From positions 399,286 through 463,285 of the forward strand of contig JALPRQ010000002.1 in NCBI GenBank assembly GCA_023630215.1: DNA of 64,000 nucleotides, given 5' to 3'. The stretch is from Rhodobacteraceae bacterium NBU2976. Its GTDB lineage: Bacteria; Pseudomonadota; Alphaproteobacteria; Rhodobacterales; Rhodobacteraceae. Shown in pieces: positions 9,033 through 16,409 of this stretch (position 1 is the stretch's first letter; each line of letters begins with the position of its first letter). The notes beneath the pieces were generated by a model. It saw nothing but the letters and a program-made list of their open reading frames with translations, had not been told where the DNA came from and searched no databases. The position numbers were made by a program, and so were the translations under genes.

Positions 9033-11285
9033 CCTCCCTAACCACAGGTACAGGGTGGGCAAAACGAACACGTCGAACAGGAACGCCACGAAAATCGTGA
9101 TGCTGGTCAGGAAGCCCAACTGCCGGTTCACCTCGAACCCGCTCAACATCAGGAAGGCAAAGCCAAAGCCCAGCGCCGCGGTGGTGGTCAGCACCCCCGG
9201 CGTCACGGTGCCCAGCACCCTCCGTATCCCCTGTCGATCCCGCACATTCTTCCCCCGCGCCAGCGCATAAAGGATGTGGATCGTATCATCGACCACGATC
9301 CCGAATGTCACCGCCGCGATAATCGACGCGGCCATCCCGACCTCGGTATTGAACCAGACCCATATGCCCAGCGCTGACATGGCGGGCAGGAAATTCGGCA
9401 GGATGGACAGCACCGCCAGCCGCCAGCTCTTGAGGAAAAACCCGATCATGATCGACACGACGAACATCGCTATCGCCGTGCCGACCAGCATATGCTGGGT
9501 GTTGATCGCGGACAGATAGGCGCTCATCACCGGCACCCCCGTCACCTGCACCTGCCCGTCGCTGAACCCTTCGGCCCGGGCGTAGTTTTCGGCGGATTCA
9601 CTGATTTGGCGAACCCCGAGCGCCGAAACGGCGGGCAGCAGCAGGTTGACCTTCAGCTTGGTGAAATCGCGGTTAAAAAATCCCGCCACCGGCGCGTCCC
9701 CCGGCTGCACCATGGAACGTATACAATAGTTCAGATATTTCGGTGGCACCTCCGCCATCGGCCCCTCAAATGGCGGTATGCGCGTCGCCAGACATTCCCG
9801 GATCGTTGGCAAGGGTGAGATCGTCGCCACCACATTCGGCAGCGCCGTGATGTCAGTCAGCAACATCTCGACCCGCGCAAACACGGCTGGGTCGAACATC
9901 GCGTCGCCCTCGAAATTCACAACCATATCAATGGCATGCGACCATCCCATCGCGTCGTCAATCTGCGCCAGATTGATCCGCATTTCATGATCCGGGTCGA
10001 AATTGTTGGTCATCTGATCGTCAAAGATCAGCCGCGGCAACCCTGCCACCGCGACCAGCGATGCCACCGCCACAAGCCCCGCCGTGACATACGGCCAATC
10101 CCGCCAAAGCCGCGCAAATCCGTGTGACAGTGCCCGGACCTTCTCGTCCCCGATGAACAACTTTCCAACCGGCCAGCGCAACAGCACAGGGGCCGCAAAC
10201 AGTGTCAGAAGCAGCGAAAACACCAAGCCAATCGCCACCAAATTGCCCATTGCTTTGAACGCCGGTGCATCCGCGAAATTCAGCGACAGGAACCCGACAG
10301 CGGTGGTCAGATGCGTCAGCACCACCGGCACCGTCAGTTTGCGAAAACTGGCCAGCACCACCGACTCCGCGCGCTGAAACGGCAGCATCCGGATCCGCTT
10401 ACCCATATAATGGATCACATGGATCAGGCTTGCGACCGTCAGCGTCAACACAATCGGAAAGGCCGAGGACGAGCCCGAGGCAAACAGATACCCGCTCCAC
10501 CCCGCGATCCCCTGCGTCATGATCACCGACCCGAAGGCGACGACCAGCACCGACACCGCCACACGAAAATTCGAAAACGCCAGCAGCAGCACGATCAGGT
10601 TCACCAGCGCCGTTGCCGGGTAAAGGTATTTTTCATCCCATTCGAAACTTTCCCGCAAGGCCTCGGACACGGCAATATTGCCGGTGAAGGCGATGTCAAA
10701 ATCCGGATAGTTGGCACGCATATGTTCCACCAGCGCCGCCTGTTCACCATAAGCCGCCATCAACGCCTCGTCCGTCTGATCGGCACTGTCGATCGACAGG
10801 TAAATGGCCGTCGCCGACCGGTCCGCGTTGAAATAGAGCCGCGAGATCGCCGGGAAATCATCCAATATCAGCGGCACATCTTCCAGCAGCGTGTAGTCCG
10901 GCGGATAGCCCAAGGCGGGCAAACTTGCCGACAGCGACCCGAGGTTGGTCAGGTCCGACACGGGAAACGTGCCGTCCTGCACCAGCCGCGTCAGCTCCCG
11001 CTCCGCCGCCAGCAGCTCCATCACCCGTGTTGGATCATGCGCATCGATCACGATCAACGTCGTGCGCGCGGATCCGAAATCTGCCTGAAGCGCCTCGACC
11101 TTCTGGCGGTGAATATTGTCGGCGCTGAAAAACAGCATCGTGTCGTTGGAATTGCGGATATTCTGCGACATGGCACCCACCAGCGCCACCAGCGGCAGGA
11201 TCACCATCGCGCTGATCTTCCAATGGCGATAGGCCGCGCGTTGCAGCCGGAAGATTGCCCGTAAGAAACGCCCCCAGAATGTCAA
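9003..11285 (-). CDS. RND superfamily (MMPL/SSD-type) exporter
   Basis: A 760-residue inner-membrane protein of the RND/MMPL group. It has the duplicated layout of one N-terminal membrane helix (about 24-45), a large periplasmic loop, a five-helix block with a sterol-sensing-like pattern, then the same again in the second half. The second-half motif FGIVVDDTIHILYALARGKN has the acidic pair typical of proton-coupled RND helices. No membrane fusion protein or outer-membrane partner is adjacent, which fits the single-component MMPL class more than tripartite efflux. Its 3' end overlaps mutT by 30 bases. The substrate is unknown. Confidence 0.85.
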   Translation of the reverse strand: MTFWGRFLRAIFRLQRAAYRHWKISAMVILPLVALVGAMSQNIRNSNDTMLFFSADNIHRQKVEALQADFGSARTTLIVIDAHDPTRVMELLAAERELTRLVQDGTFPVSDLTNLGSLSASLPALGYPPDYTLLEDVPLILDDFPAISRLYFNADRSATAIYLSIDSADQTDEALMAAYGEQAALVEHMRANYPDFDIAFTGNIAVSEALRESFEWDEKYLYPATALVNLIVLLLAFSNFRVAVSVLVVAFGSVIMTQGIAGWSGYLFASGSSSAFPIVLTLTVASLIHVIHYMGKRIRMLPFQRAESVVLASFRKLTVPVVLTHLTTAVGFLSLNFADAPAFKAMGNLVAIGLVFSLLLTLFAAPVLLRWPVGKLFIGDEKVRALSHGFARLWRDWPYVTAGLVAVASLVAVAGLPRLIFDDQMTNNFDPDHEMRINLAQIDDAMGWSHAIDMVVNFEGDAMFDPAVFARVEMLLTDITALPNVVATISPLPTIRECLATRIPPFEGPMAEVPPKYLNYCIRSMVQPGDAPVAGFFNRDFTKLKVNLLLPAVSALGVRQISESAENYARAEGFSDGQVQVTGVPVMSAYLSAINTQHMLVGTAIAMFVVSIMIGFFLKSWRLAVLSILPNFLPAMSALGIWVWFNTEVGMAASIIAAVTFGIVVDDTIHILYALARGKNVRDRQGIRRVLGTVTPGVLTTTAALGFGFAFLMLSGFEVNRQLGFLTSITIFVAFLFDVFVLPTLYLWLGRSKPVAKDRD

Positions 11286-11327
11286 AATCTGCCTCGGTCT
11301 GTTATCCCGACGGCAGTCAATACAGCA

Positions 11328-11355
11328 AGCGCCCCCCGATACAAGAGGGGGCGCT
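11328..11355 (-). terminator. GC-rich hairpin downstream of the DUF2892 gene
   Basis: A 9-base-pair stem (11328-11336 with 11347-11355) lies after the stop of the minus-strand gene at 11400 and before the RND gene. A T-run is weak, so it may instead be an attenuating or RNA-stabilising hairpin. Confidence 0.45.
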
Positions 11356-11399
11356 GCGTCATATCATCAAAGCCCCGCGATCCGGCGAGGCTTCGCCCA

Positions 11400-11600
11400 T
11401 CAGTTTTTCATTGGACAGGTGCTGATCCCGAAAATCCGGTAAAGCGGGCACCAGCCAATCAGGCCCGTTACCAGCGGTATCACCCCGATCCAGGCAAACA
11501 TCGCCAAGGGTGCGGTTGGCATGAACAGCGCATAAGCAATCAGCGCCAGCCCAGCCACGATCCGGATCACGCGATCCATATTGCCTTCATTCTTTTCCAT
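11400..11600 (-). CDS. DUF2892 small inner-membrane protein
   Basis: A 66-residue protein of the DUF2892 (YgaP-tail-like) family. The ATG at 11600 is chosen because AAGGAG sits seven bases upstream; an in-frame start 12 codons earlier lacks such a site. The order is the family pattern: NMDRVIRIVAG, two hydrophobic helices, then LIGWCPLYRIFGISTCPMKN with two cysteines. Family members accompany sulfur and persulfide handling proteins, but the role is not established. An FnrL-type box (11659-11672) lies 58 bases upstream of the start, suggesting induction at low oxygen. Confidence 0.85.
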   Translation of the reverse strand: MEKNEGNMDRVIRIVAGLALIAYALFMPTAPLAMFAWIGVIPLVTGLIGWCPLYRIFGISTCPMKN

Positions 11601-11658
11601 TGCTTTTCTCCTTGTGAAAGCAGCGAGGTTGGTCATATCACGAAAACGGAATGCGTTC

Positions 11659-11672
11659 TTGACTTAAATCAA
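11659..11672. promoter_or_regulatory. FnrL/FNR-type binding site
   Basis: The sequence TTGACTTAAATCAA fits the alphaproteobacterial FnrL consensus TTGA-N6-TCAA exactly. It sits between the divergent DUF2892 gene (58 bases away) and pgl (73 bases to the proposed ATG). The position best fits control of DUF2892. Confidence 0.6.
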
Positions 11673-11745
11673 TTCCAATCAGCAGGTGACGAAAATGTTA
11701 CCGTTCGGTATGGTCCCCCCGAACTTGCACAAACGGACCGGAAAT

Positions 11746-12435
11746 ATGCCGATTTTCAACGAATATGATAGCCGCGAAACCCTGATGAACGCCTTGGCCG
11801 ACCGCGTCGCCATCCAGTTGGCCGGGGCGATTACTGCCAAAGGCAAAGCCACGCTCGCGGTGCCGGGCGGGACCACACCGGGACCGTTTTTGACGGCGCT
11901 ATCATCGGTCGATCTCGACTGGTCAAAGGTCAAGGTCATGCTGACGGACGAACGGTTCGTCCCCGAGAGCTCCGACCGCTCCAACACCCGTTTACTGCGC
12001 TCAACCCTCCTGCAAAACGCCGCCAGTGCCGCGACAATGGTTCCGTTCTACAAGGAAGCCGATGCCCCCGAAGATGTGCTGGACGCCCTTGTGACGGACA
12101 TCAAAGCCGCCCTGCCCCTCGACGTTTGCGTCCTCGGCATGGGGGCGGACATGCACACCGCCAGCCTGTTCCCCGGCGCTGACCGCTTGACCGAAGGGTT
12201 GGACAACAATTCCAACCTTACCTTGCTGCCGATGCGCGCCCCGGGTGCCCCGGAACCGCGTCTGACGCTGACCGCACCGGTTTTGCGCAAATCGGCGCAC
12301 ATCCACATCCTGATCACCGGGCAGGAAAAACTGGACGCGTTACACACCGCGCAAAACGACGGCCCATGGGAAGACGCCCCGATCCGCGCCATCCTACAGG
12401 CCCCCACCGACGTCACCATCCAGTACGCCGCGTAA
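11746..12435 (+). CDS. pgl: 6-phosphogluconolactonase
   Basis: Hydrolyses 6-phosphogluconolactone in the pentose-phosphate/Entner-Doudoroff route. The 229-residue product from ATG 11746 (MPIFNEYDSRETL) matches family length. Earlier in-frame starts exist (GTG 11686, ATG 11695, the latter with AGGTGA upstream), so the start is uncertain. Family motifs are clear: AVPGGTTPG (phosphate-binding loop), LTDERFVPESSDRSNTRLL, and GMGADMHTASLFPGA, whose DxHTASLFPG is diagnostic. zwf and edd are not in the window. Confidence 0.93.
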   Translation: MPIFNEYDSRETLMNALADRVAIQLAGAITAKGKATLAVPGGTTPGPFLTALSSVDLDWSKVKVMLTDERFVPESSDRSNTRLLRSTLLQNAASAATMVPFYKEADAPEDVLDALVTDIKAALPLDVCVLGMGADMHTASLFPGADRLTEGLDNNSNLTLLPMRAPGAPEPRLTLTAPVLRKSAHIHILITGQEKLDALHTAQNDGPWEDAPIRAILQAPTDVTIQYAA

Positions 12436-12473
12436 CCCCTTCCCTTTACGTCAGACCGGACTATATTCGCCCC

Positions 12474-12872
12474 ATGGTCAAAATCCTGATCCTCAACGGC
12501 CCCGGCCTTCCGGCGACGCCCTCGGACGACATTATTGCCGCCGCTGACAACGCGGGCGCGACGCTGGAATGGGTGCAATCCGAAAAGCTGGAAAAACTGA
12601 TCAGCCGGATCAAATCGCCGGACGCCGACGCGATCATTTTCAACCCCGCCGCCGATATCACCGCCAGCACTGGCCTCTATCGTCGCTCGGTAGACGCCAT
12701 GACCCACAGCGACGTGCCGTTGACCGAGGTTCACCTGACCAACATTTTCGCCGCCAAAACGGTCCCCCATTCGGACCGCGAGTCCGCGAAAACCACCGGC
12801 ATCATCTGCGGCCTTGGCGACTTCGGCTATGTGCTGGCGATCAACGCCATCGCTGAAAATCTGGGGGCGTAG
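12474..12872 (+). CDS. Degenerate AroQ-like (type II dehydroquinase fold) paralogue
   Basis: A 132-residue protein whose framework matches type II 3-dehydroquinate dehydratase and abuts true aroQ (TAG directly followed by ATG). Shared landmarks: the opening ILNGPGLP (aroQ LNGPNLN), AIIFNPAA (IILNAGA), EVHLTN (ELHISN) and GLGDFGYVLAINAI (GFGTVGYVMALDAV). The lid motif with catalytic Arg and Tyr (KREPEIYG in AroQ) is missing, THTS has become TAST, and the substrate-binding REKFRH stretch is gone. Catalysis as a dehydroquinase is therefore unlikely. It may be a regulatory or heteromeric partner, or bind another ligand. The frame is intact, so it is probably expressed with aroQ. Confidence 0.75.
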   Translation: MVKILILNGPGLPATPSDDIIAAADNAGATLEWVQSEKLEKLISRIKSPDADAIIFNPAADITASTGLYRRSVDAMTHSDVPLTEVHLTNIFAAKTVPHSDRESAKTTGIICGLGDFGYVLAINAIAENLGA

Positions 12873-13319
12873 ATGTCCGACACCATTTTCCTCCTGAACG
12901 GCCCGAACCTCAATCTGCTTGGTAAACGCGAGCCCGAGATTTACGGCTACGAAACCCTGACCGACATCGAAAACACATGCCGCAAACATGGGTTGAAGCT
13001 GGGCTTCAACGTCGAATGCCGCCAGTCGAATTTCGAAGGCGAGCTGGTCACATGGATACAAGAAGCTCGCGAAGCCGCCGCCGCGATCATCCTCAACGCG
13101 GGCGCCTATACGCACACGTCGGTAGCGATACACGACGCGCTTCGGGCGTTTGCGGGGTATAAGGTGGAACTCCACATCTCCAACCCCCACACACGCGAGA
13201 AATTTCGCCATACGTCATACGTTGGTCCCGCGTCGGACGCGGTGATTGCCGGGTTTGGAACCGTGGGGTATGTGATGGCACTGGATGCGGTGGCGGCCAA
13301 GGTGAAATCGTCCCGCTAA
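12873..13319 (+). CDS. aroQ: Type II 3-dehydroquinate dehydratase
   Basis: Converts 3-dehydroquinate to 3-dehydroshikimate in the shikimate pathway, as a cytosolic dodecamer in this family. The 148-residue protein has all landmarks: LNGPNLNLLGKREPEIYG with catalytic Arg and Tyr on the lid, ILNAGAYTHTS with Asn and His, ELHISNPHTREKFRH with substrate-binding residues, and a C-terminal GFGTVGYVMALDA. It starts immediately after the stop of the AroQ-like paralogue with no gap, implying translational coupling. Its TAA overlaps the stop of the convergent Imm11-like gene by four bases (CTAA). Confidence 0.97.
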   Translation: MSDTIFLLNGPNLNLLGKREPEIYGYETLTDIENTCRKHGLKLGFNVECRQSNFEGELVTWIQEAREAAAAIILNAGAYTHTSVAIHDALRAFAGYKVELHISNPHTREKFRHTSYVGPASDAVIAGFGTVGYVMALDAVAAKVKSSR

Positions 13320-13942
13320 TGGTCCTTAATTATTGCGCATTCCTTCATATCGAAAAGCTTGCCAAATCCACCCTCACGGATCGCATCCGCTAACCTGCCA
13401 GAGACAAATATTGATCGGCGAAGCAATGGATCTACCCAGATATCTGGTCCATGCAGCGCGGTTTCTCGAACGGCAATGTCATTGTCGGTAATTCTAAACT
13501 TTGACCCCCATGTTTTGACGCCCGGATAGCCGCCGGGTGGCTCAACATTTTTGGACCTATCCGGAACTAACGCCTGTTTTATATTGCCTATATTCAGGCA
13601 GTAATACGTTCCTTCGACCGGCGTTGTTCTGTCACTTTCGAAAAATGAAACCGGATATAGGGCACCATCACCCAGATTAAACTGGCGCAGGACGTTGGCG
13701 AGTTTTTCTGTAACAATAATGTAGCCATTTGATATAGCAAAGTCCTCTAGCGACCCTCGCTGTTCGGTATTTTCAGCGCGAAACATCTCCGTAGGAAAGC
13801 TCTCTCGTGGTAGCGCTTGACCATTTCGGTTTGCAACTTGGTTGGCCGCCCGTTCTCCCACTTCCATCCAGTTTTCATCGGGATGAAAACTATAAAATGG
13901 CGGTTCTTTCATAATCCCGCGACATATCCAGACCGTGTCCAT
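13316..13942 (-). CDS. Imm11-family (DUF1629) immunity-like protein, orphan
   Basis: A 208-residue soluble protein resembling Immunity protein 11 (PF07791, formerly DUF1629). The C-terminal pattern PDIWVDPLLRRSIFVSGRLA then GFGKLF and the central YYCLNIGNIKQALVPDRS are the recognisable parts. ATG 13942 has GAGGG five bases upstream. Imm11 proteins usually sit beside polymorphic or CDI-type toxins, but neither neighbour is a toxin: aroQ and the queuosine transporter flank it. By eye it has lower GC than aroQ, hinting at transfer. It may be a leftover antidote; the family call is moderately sure. Confidence 0.65.
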   Translation of the reverse strand: MDTVWICRGIMKEPPFYSFHPDENWMEVGERAANQVANRNGQALPRESFPTEMFRAENTEQRGSLEDFAISNGYIIVTEKLANVLRQFNLGDGALYPVSFFESDRTTPVEGTYYCLNIGNIKQALVPDRSKNVEPPGGYPGVKTWGSKFRITDNDIAVRETALHGPDIWVDPLLRRSIFVSGRLADAIREGGFGKLFDMKECAIIKDH

Positions 13943-14063
13943 TCAACCCTCATTTCAAACAAAACGATATTCAAGAATTTCAACAAACATACCATCAACA
14001 ACAATCCCCTCATCCTACATCCCCCCTTGCCAACTGCTAATCTCCAGCCTATACGCCCCGCCA

Positions 14064-14098
14064 CGAAGTCTCCGCAACCTTCTCTAAAAAACGGACTC
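14064..14098 (+). promoter_or_regulatory. Probable preQ1-I riboswitch controlling the queuosine-precursor transporter
   Basis: The leader immediately before the YhhQ-family gene can fold as an H-type pseudoknot of preQ1 class I shape. P1 is 14065-14068 with 14079-14082 (GAAG/CTTC). P2 is 14071-14074 with 14092-14095 (TCCG/CGGA). The A-rich L3 is 14083-14091. The ten bases inside P1 (TCTCCGCAAC) align with those of the Thermoanaerobacter aptamer as remembered (UCNCNGYAAC), including the C (14078) just before the P1 3' strand, which reads the ligand. The GGA of P2 is also the only ribosome site before ATG 14102, so ligand would block translation. The fold and the downstream gene support each other. 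Confidence 0.72.
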
Positions 14099-14101
14099 AA
14101 A

Positions 14102-14734
14102 ATGACCAAAGGACTTATCATTGGCGTAATCGCCATGGCTGCCATCGTTGTGGCCTCCAACATTCTTGTGCAATTCCTGCTGGGTGACTGGCTTACGTGG
14201 GGGGCATTCACCTATCCGTTCGCCTTCCTTGTCACCGACCTGATGAACCGCCTTTACGGTGCCACCACAGCGCGCAAGGTGATCCTCGCCGGCTTCGTGA
14301 CCGGCATCCTCTGCTCCTTCATCGGCACACAGATCATGGGCGAATTCGGTCCGCTGGTCACACTCCGCGTCGCCATCGCCTCGGGCACCGCATTCCTGAT
14401 CGCGCAACTGGTCGATGTGATCATCTTTGACCGCCTTCGTGCGGGCGCATGGTGGCGTGCGCCGCTCGCCTCATCGCTTGTGGGTTCCGCCCTCGACACC
14501 GCAATTTTCTTCACCATCGCTTTCTCGGCGTCCTTGTCCTTCCTCGAACCCGCCAATGACGTAAGCTGGGCAAACGAAAGCCTGCCACTTCTTGGCGCAG
14601 GCCCCATCGCCCCCTTGTGGATCAGCCTTGGCACCGCGGATTTCCTTGTGAAACTGGCCTTGGCGCTGCTTGCGCTGGTGCCTTTCCGCCTGCTGGTTTC
14701 CCGTTTAAAGGGTGGCGCAACCACCACCCATTGA
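14102..14734 (+). CDS. yhhQ: Queuosine precursor transporter (YhhQ/VUT family)
   Basis: A 210-residue inner-membrane protein with about six helices. Family marks are PFAFLVTDLMNRLYG near residue 40-55, TARKVILAGFVTG and, late, SLGTADFLVKLALALLALVPFR. YhhQ imports queuosine precursors such as preQ0/preQ1 for tRNA modification. The start at 14102 is chosen because the family begins with a hydrophobic helix (MTKGLIIGVIAMAAI); a long in-frame extension upstream is leader. The leader carries a preQ1-I-like pseudoknot that overlaps the ribosome site, consistent with feedback by the imported compound. Confidence 0.9.
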   Translation: MTKGLIIGVIAMAAIVVASNILVQFLLGDWLTWGAFTYPFAFLVTDLMNRLYGATTARKVILAGFVTGILCSFIGTQIMGEFGPLVTLRVAIASGTAFLIAQLVDVIIFDRLRAGAWWRAPLASSLVGSALDTAIFFTIAFSASLSFLEPANDVSWANESLPLLGAGPIAPLWISLGTADFLVKLALALLALVPFRLLVSRLKGGATTTH

Positions 14735-14850
14735 TGAAAATCCAGGCACATCTACCAGAAAAACGAACCCGACATAAAAATTTTACTTTGTGTTTTGGAA
14801 AATCGGTGCAATGATTCTGATATCGGAAACAATCAGAAAGGAGGTGCCAA

Positions 14851-14907
14851 TTGTCTATTGGGAAGTTGGAGCAGATGGTTAAAGTATATCGCGAGGTGAA
14901 AATTTAG
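14851..14907 (+). CDS. Possible 18-aa leader peptide or small protein
   Basis: A TTG codon six bases after AAGGAGG opens an 18-residue frame (MSIGKLEQMVKVYREVKI) ending in TAG. The Shine-Dalgarno sequence is far better than those of most genes nearby, which is the only reason to list it. A GC hairpin follows the stop. A second frame from ATG 14811 overlaps it. Either could be a leader peptide or chance; I recognise no family. Confidence 0.3.
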   Translation: MSIGKLEQMVKVYREVKI

Positions 14908-14980
14908 GGGGCAGCCCCTCTATCTCTACGCCTGGTGATTGCGGAAATTTCCCGCTTTTGCCACCTCCAAAACCAAGTCT

Positions 14981-15007
14981 GGGGCGTTCCTGATACAGGA
15001 GCGCCCC
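14981..15007 (+). terminator. Strong hairpin followed by T-rich run
   Basis: A 12-base-pair stem (one G-U pair) with a three-base ATA loop, followed by TTTCGTTT. It looks like an intrinsic terminator for the yhhQ transcript or the small frame before it. Confidence 0.7.
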
Positions 15008-15130
15008 TTTCGTTTACCCCTCGCGAATCTGGGCCATCTCCGATATGAATCCGTTGTCCGGAACCCGTACACGCTTACCCTGTGTGGTAACCATTCTCCC
15101 CGTTTCCTCACTGACAAACCCGGAGAGCTT

Positions 15131-15574
15131 ATGTCAAAACATCTTATCGCTGCAGCGCTTATCGCGTGCGCCCCGCTGACCCTCGCCACGGCCGGTGAAA
15201 CCCCGGCACCTGCCGACGCTCAGGTCTATTTCGTCAACCTGTCGGATGGGGACACCGTGTCTTCACCCGTCACCATCATTTTCGGCCTGTCCGGGATGGG
15301 CGTTGCGCCCGCCGGGACCGAAAAGGAAAATACCGGCCATCATCATCTGCTGATCGACCGCCCTCCTCTGGGCGAAGGGCCGGACGGGGCCGAGGAATTC
15401 GCGCTGAATCTGCCATCCGACGACAATCACAAACATTTCGGCGGCGGCCAGACCGAGGTCACGTTAGAGCTGTCCCCCGGCACGCACACGCTGCAACTGG
15501 TGCTGGGCGATCTGAACCACATCCCGCACAGCGAACCGGTTATGTCCGACGTGATTACGATTACGGTTGAATAA
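15131..15574 (+). CDS. Secreted DUF4399 protein
   Basis: A 147-residue periplasmic protein. Residues 1-20 are a signal peptide (MSKHLIAAALIACAPLTLATA). The mature part is the DUF4399 fold: VYFVNLSDGDTVSSPVTI, FGLSGMGVAPAG, TGHHHLLID, DDNHKHFGGGQTEV and LQLVLGDLNHIPH. The repeated histidines suggest metal binding, but the family function is not known. The ATG at 15131 follows GGAGAGCTT. A clean bidirectional-looking terminator lies five bases after the stop. Confidence 0.88.
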   Translation: MSKHLIAAALIACAPLTLATAGETPAPADAQVYFVNLSDGDTVSSPVTIIFGLSGMGVAPAGTEKENTGHHHLLIDRPPLGEGPDGAEEFALNLPSDDNHKHFGGGQTEVTLELSPGTHTLQLVLGDLNHIPHSEPVMSDVITITVE

Positions 15575-15578
15575 ACGA

Positions 15579-15603
15579 AAGGGCCGCCTAACCGGCGGCC
15601 CTT
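15579..15603. terminator. Intrinsic terminator between convergent genes
   Basis: A perfect 10-base-pair stem (15579-15588 with 15594-15603) with a TAACC loop, rich in GC with A and T at its flanks. It separates the DUF4399 gene from the convergent barrel gene and could serve both. Confidence 0.8.
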
Positions 15604-15611
15604 CTCAACGC

Positions 15612-16343
15612 TTACGGCGCCCCGATACGGCGTAGAATTTGGCTCGCCGGGCTGTCAAAGGCCGTCCGGGTGCCTGCCCCGAACGGCATCGAAACACCCA
15701 GCACGATGGTATTGATCACGCTGTCAAACGGGGAATCCCGTGTTTCCGCATGATATTCGGCGAATAGCTCGGCACCCCAGCTTGTATCATAACCGACATG
15801 CACCAGCGTCCCCAGCTGATCATAGCTATCATCCGACCAATACTGGCCGATGCTGAAATTGAAGTCGCCATATTCATACCCGATCGTTGCGTTCACAAAT
15901 GGATGTGTCGCATAGTTCAAGTTGTTAGCGTAGGCTTCGAACTGTCCGGCCTGAATTTCGAGCAACAGTGGCCCGGCATCATACTGGTATTCCAACCCGT
16001 AGTAATAATAGCCGTAATTTGGAACCGTCGACGCGATTTCCAAGAACGCCCCAGCACGACTTGTGCCGAAATTATAGATACCATGGATACCGAAATATTC
16101 AGTCGTATTGCCAAAAGAACCCGGCCCGTCATCAACTCCGAAAATGCCGACATTAAGCTGCACATCAAATGACGAAGAGACCGCCGCGGTCAGATCCCCT
16201 TCTAATTCGAACACCGTGCGCTCGCCCGGCCCGTAATCATCAAAACCATAGCCCAGCGAAATATTCGCATCCGCAACATTGAACTGCGCGCTGGCACTTG
16301 TTGCCGCAAACAGCGCGGCTGCGAGAACTAATATCACTCTCAT
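15612..16343 (-). CDS. Small outer-membrane beta-barrel-like protein
   Basis: A 243-residue exported protein. A clear signal peptide (MRVILVLAAALFAATSASAQ) is followed by alternating hydrophobic/polar strands rich in Tyr, Gly and Phe (for example YYYYGLEYQYDAGPLLLEIQ and FNFSIGQYWSDDSYDQLG), typical of small porin-like barrels. It ends RRIGAP without the usual terminal Phe. I cannot assign a family or substrate. Unlike the barrel at 38.7 kb it is shorter and shares only general composition. Confidence 0.7.
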   Translation of the reverse strand: MRVILVLAAALFAATSASAQFNVADANISLGYGFDDYGPGERTVFELEGDLTAAVSSSFDVQLNVGIFGVDDGPGSFGNTTEYFGIHGIYNFGTSRAGAFLEIASTVPNYGYYYYGLEYQYDAGPLLLEIQAGQFEAYANNLNYATHPFVNATIGYEYGDFNFSIGQYWSDDSYDQLGTLVHVGYDTSWGAELFAEYHAETRDSPFDSVINTIVLGVSMPFGAGTRTAFDSPASQILRRIGAP

Positions 16344-16409
16344 AATACACCCCCATCATAATTGATGAAGGTAGAAAAGCACGTTTTAAAGGGATTCGCA
16401 CCCCTTGGC

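Larger units (their letters stand above)
14735..15130. other. Intergenic region between yhhQ and the DUF4399 gene
   Basis: About 400 bases without a normal-sized gene. It holds a possible 18-codon reading frame with a very strong ribosome site (14851-14907), a short GGGG/CCCC hairpin just after it, and a long 12-base-pair hairpin followed by T-runs (14981-15007). The rest, up to 15130, should include the promoter of the DUF4399 gene. Confidence 0.6.

Noticed and set aside
10311..11264. 317-codon plus-strand frame within the RND gene
   Set aside because: His/Arg/Gln-rich antisense translation; the RND product on the other strand is clear.
12048..13211. 387-codon minus-strand frame opposite pgl, the AroQ-like gene and aroQ
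   Set aside because: Three recognisable plus-strand genes occupy the region; the frame spans their boundaries and has no family features.
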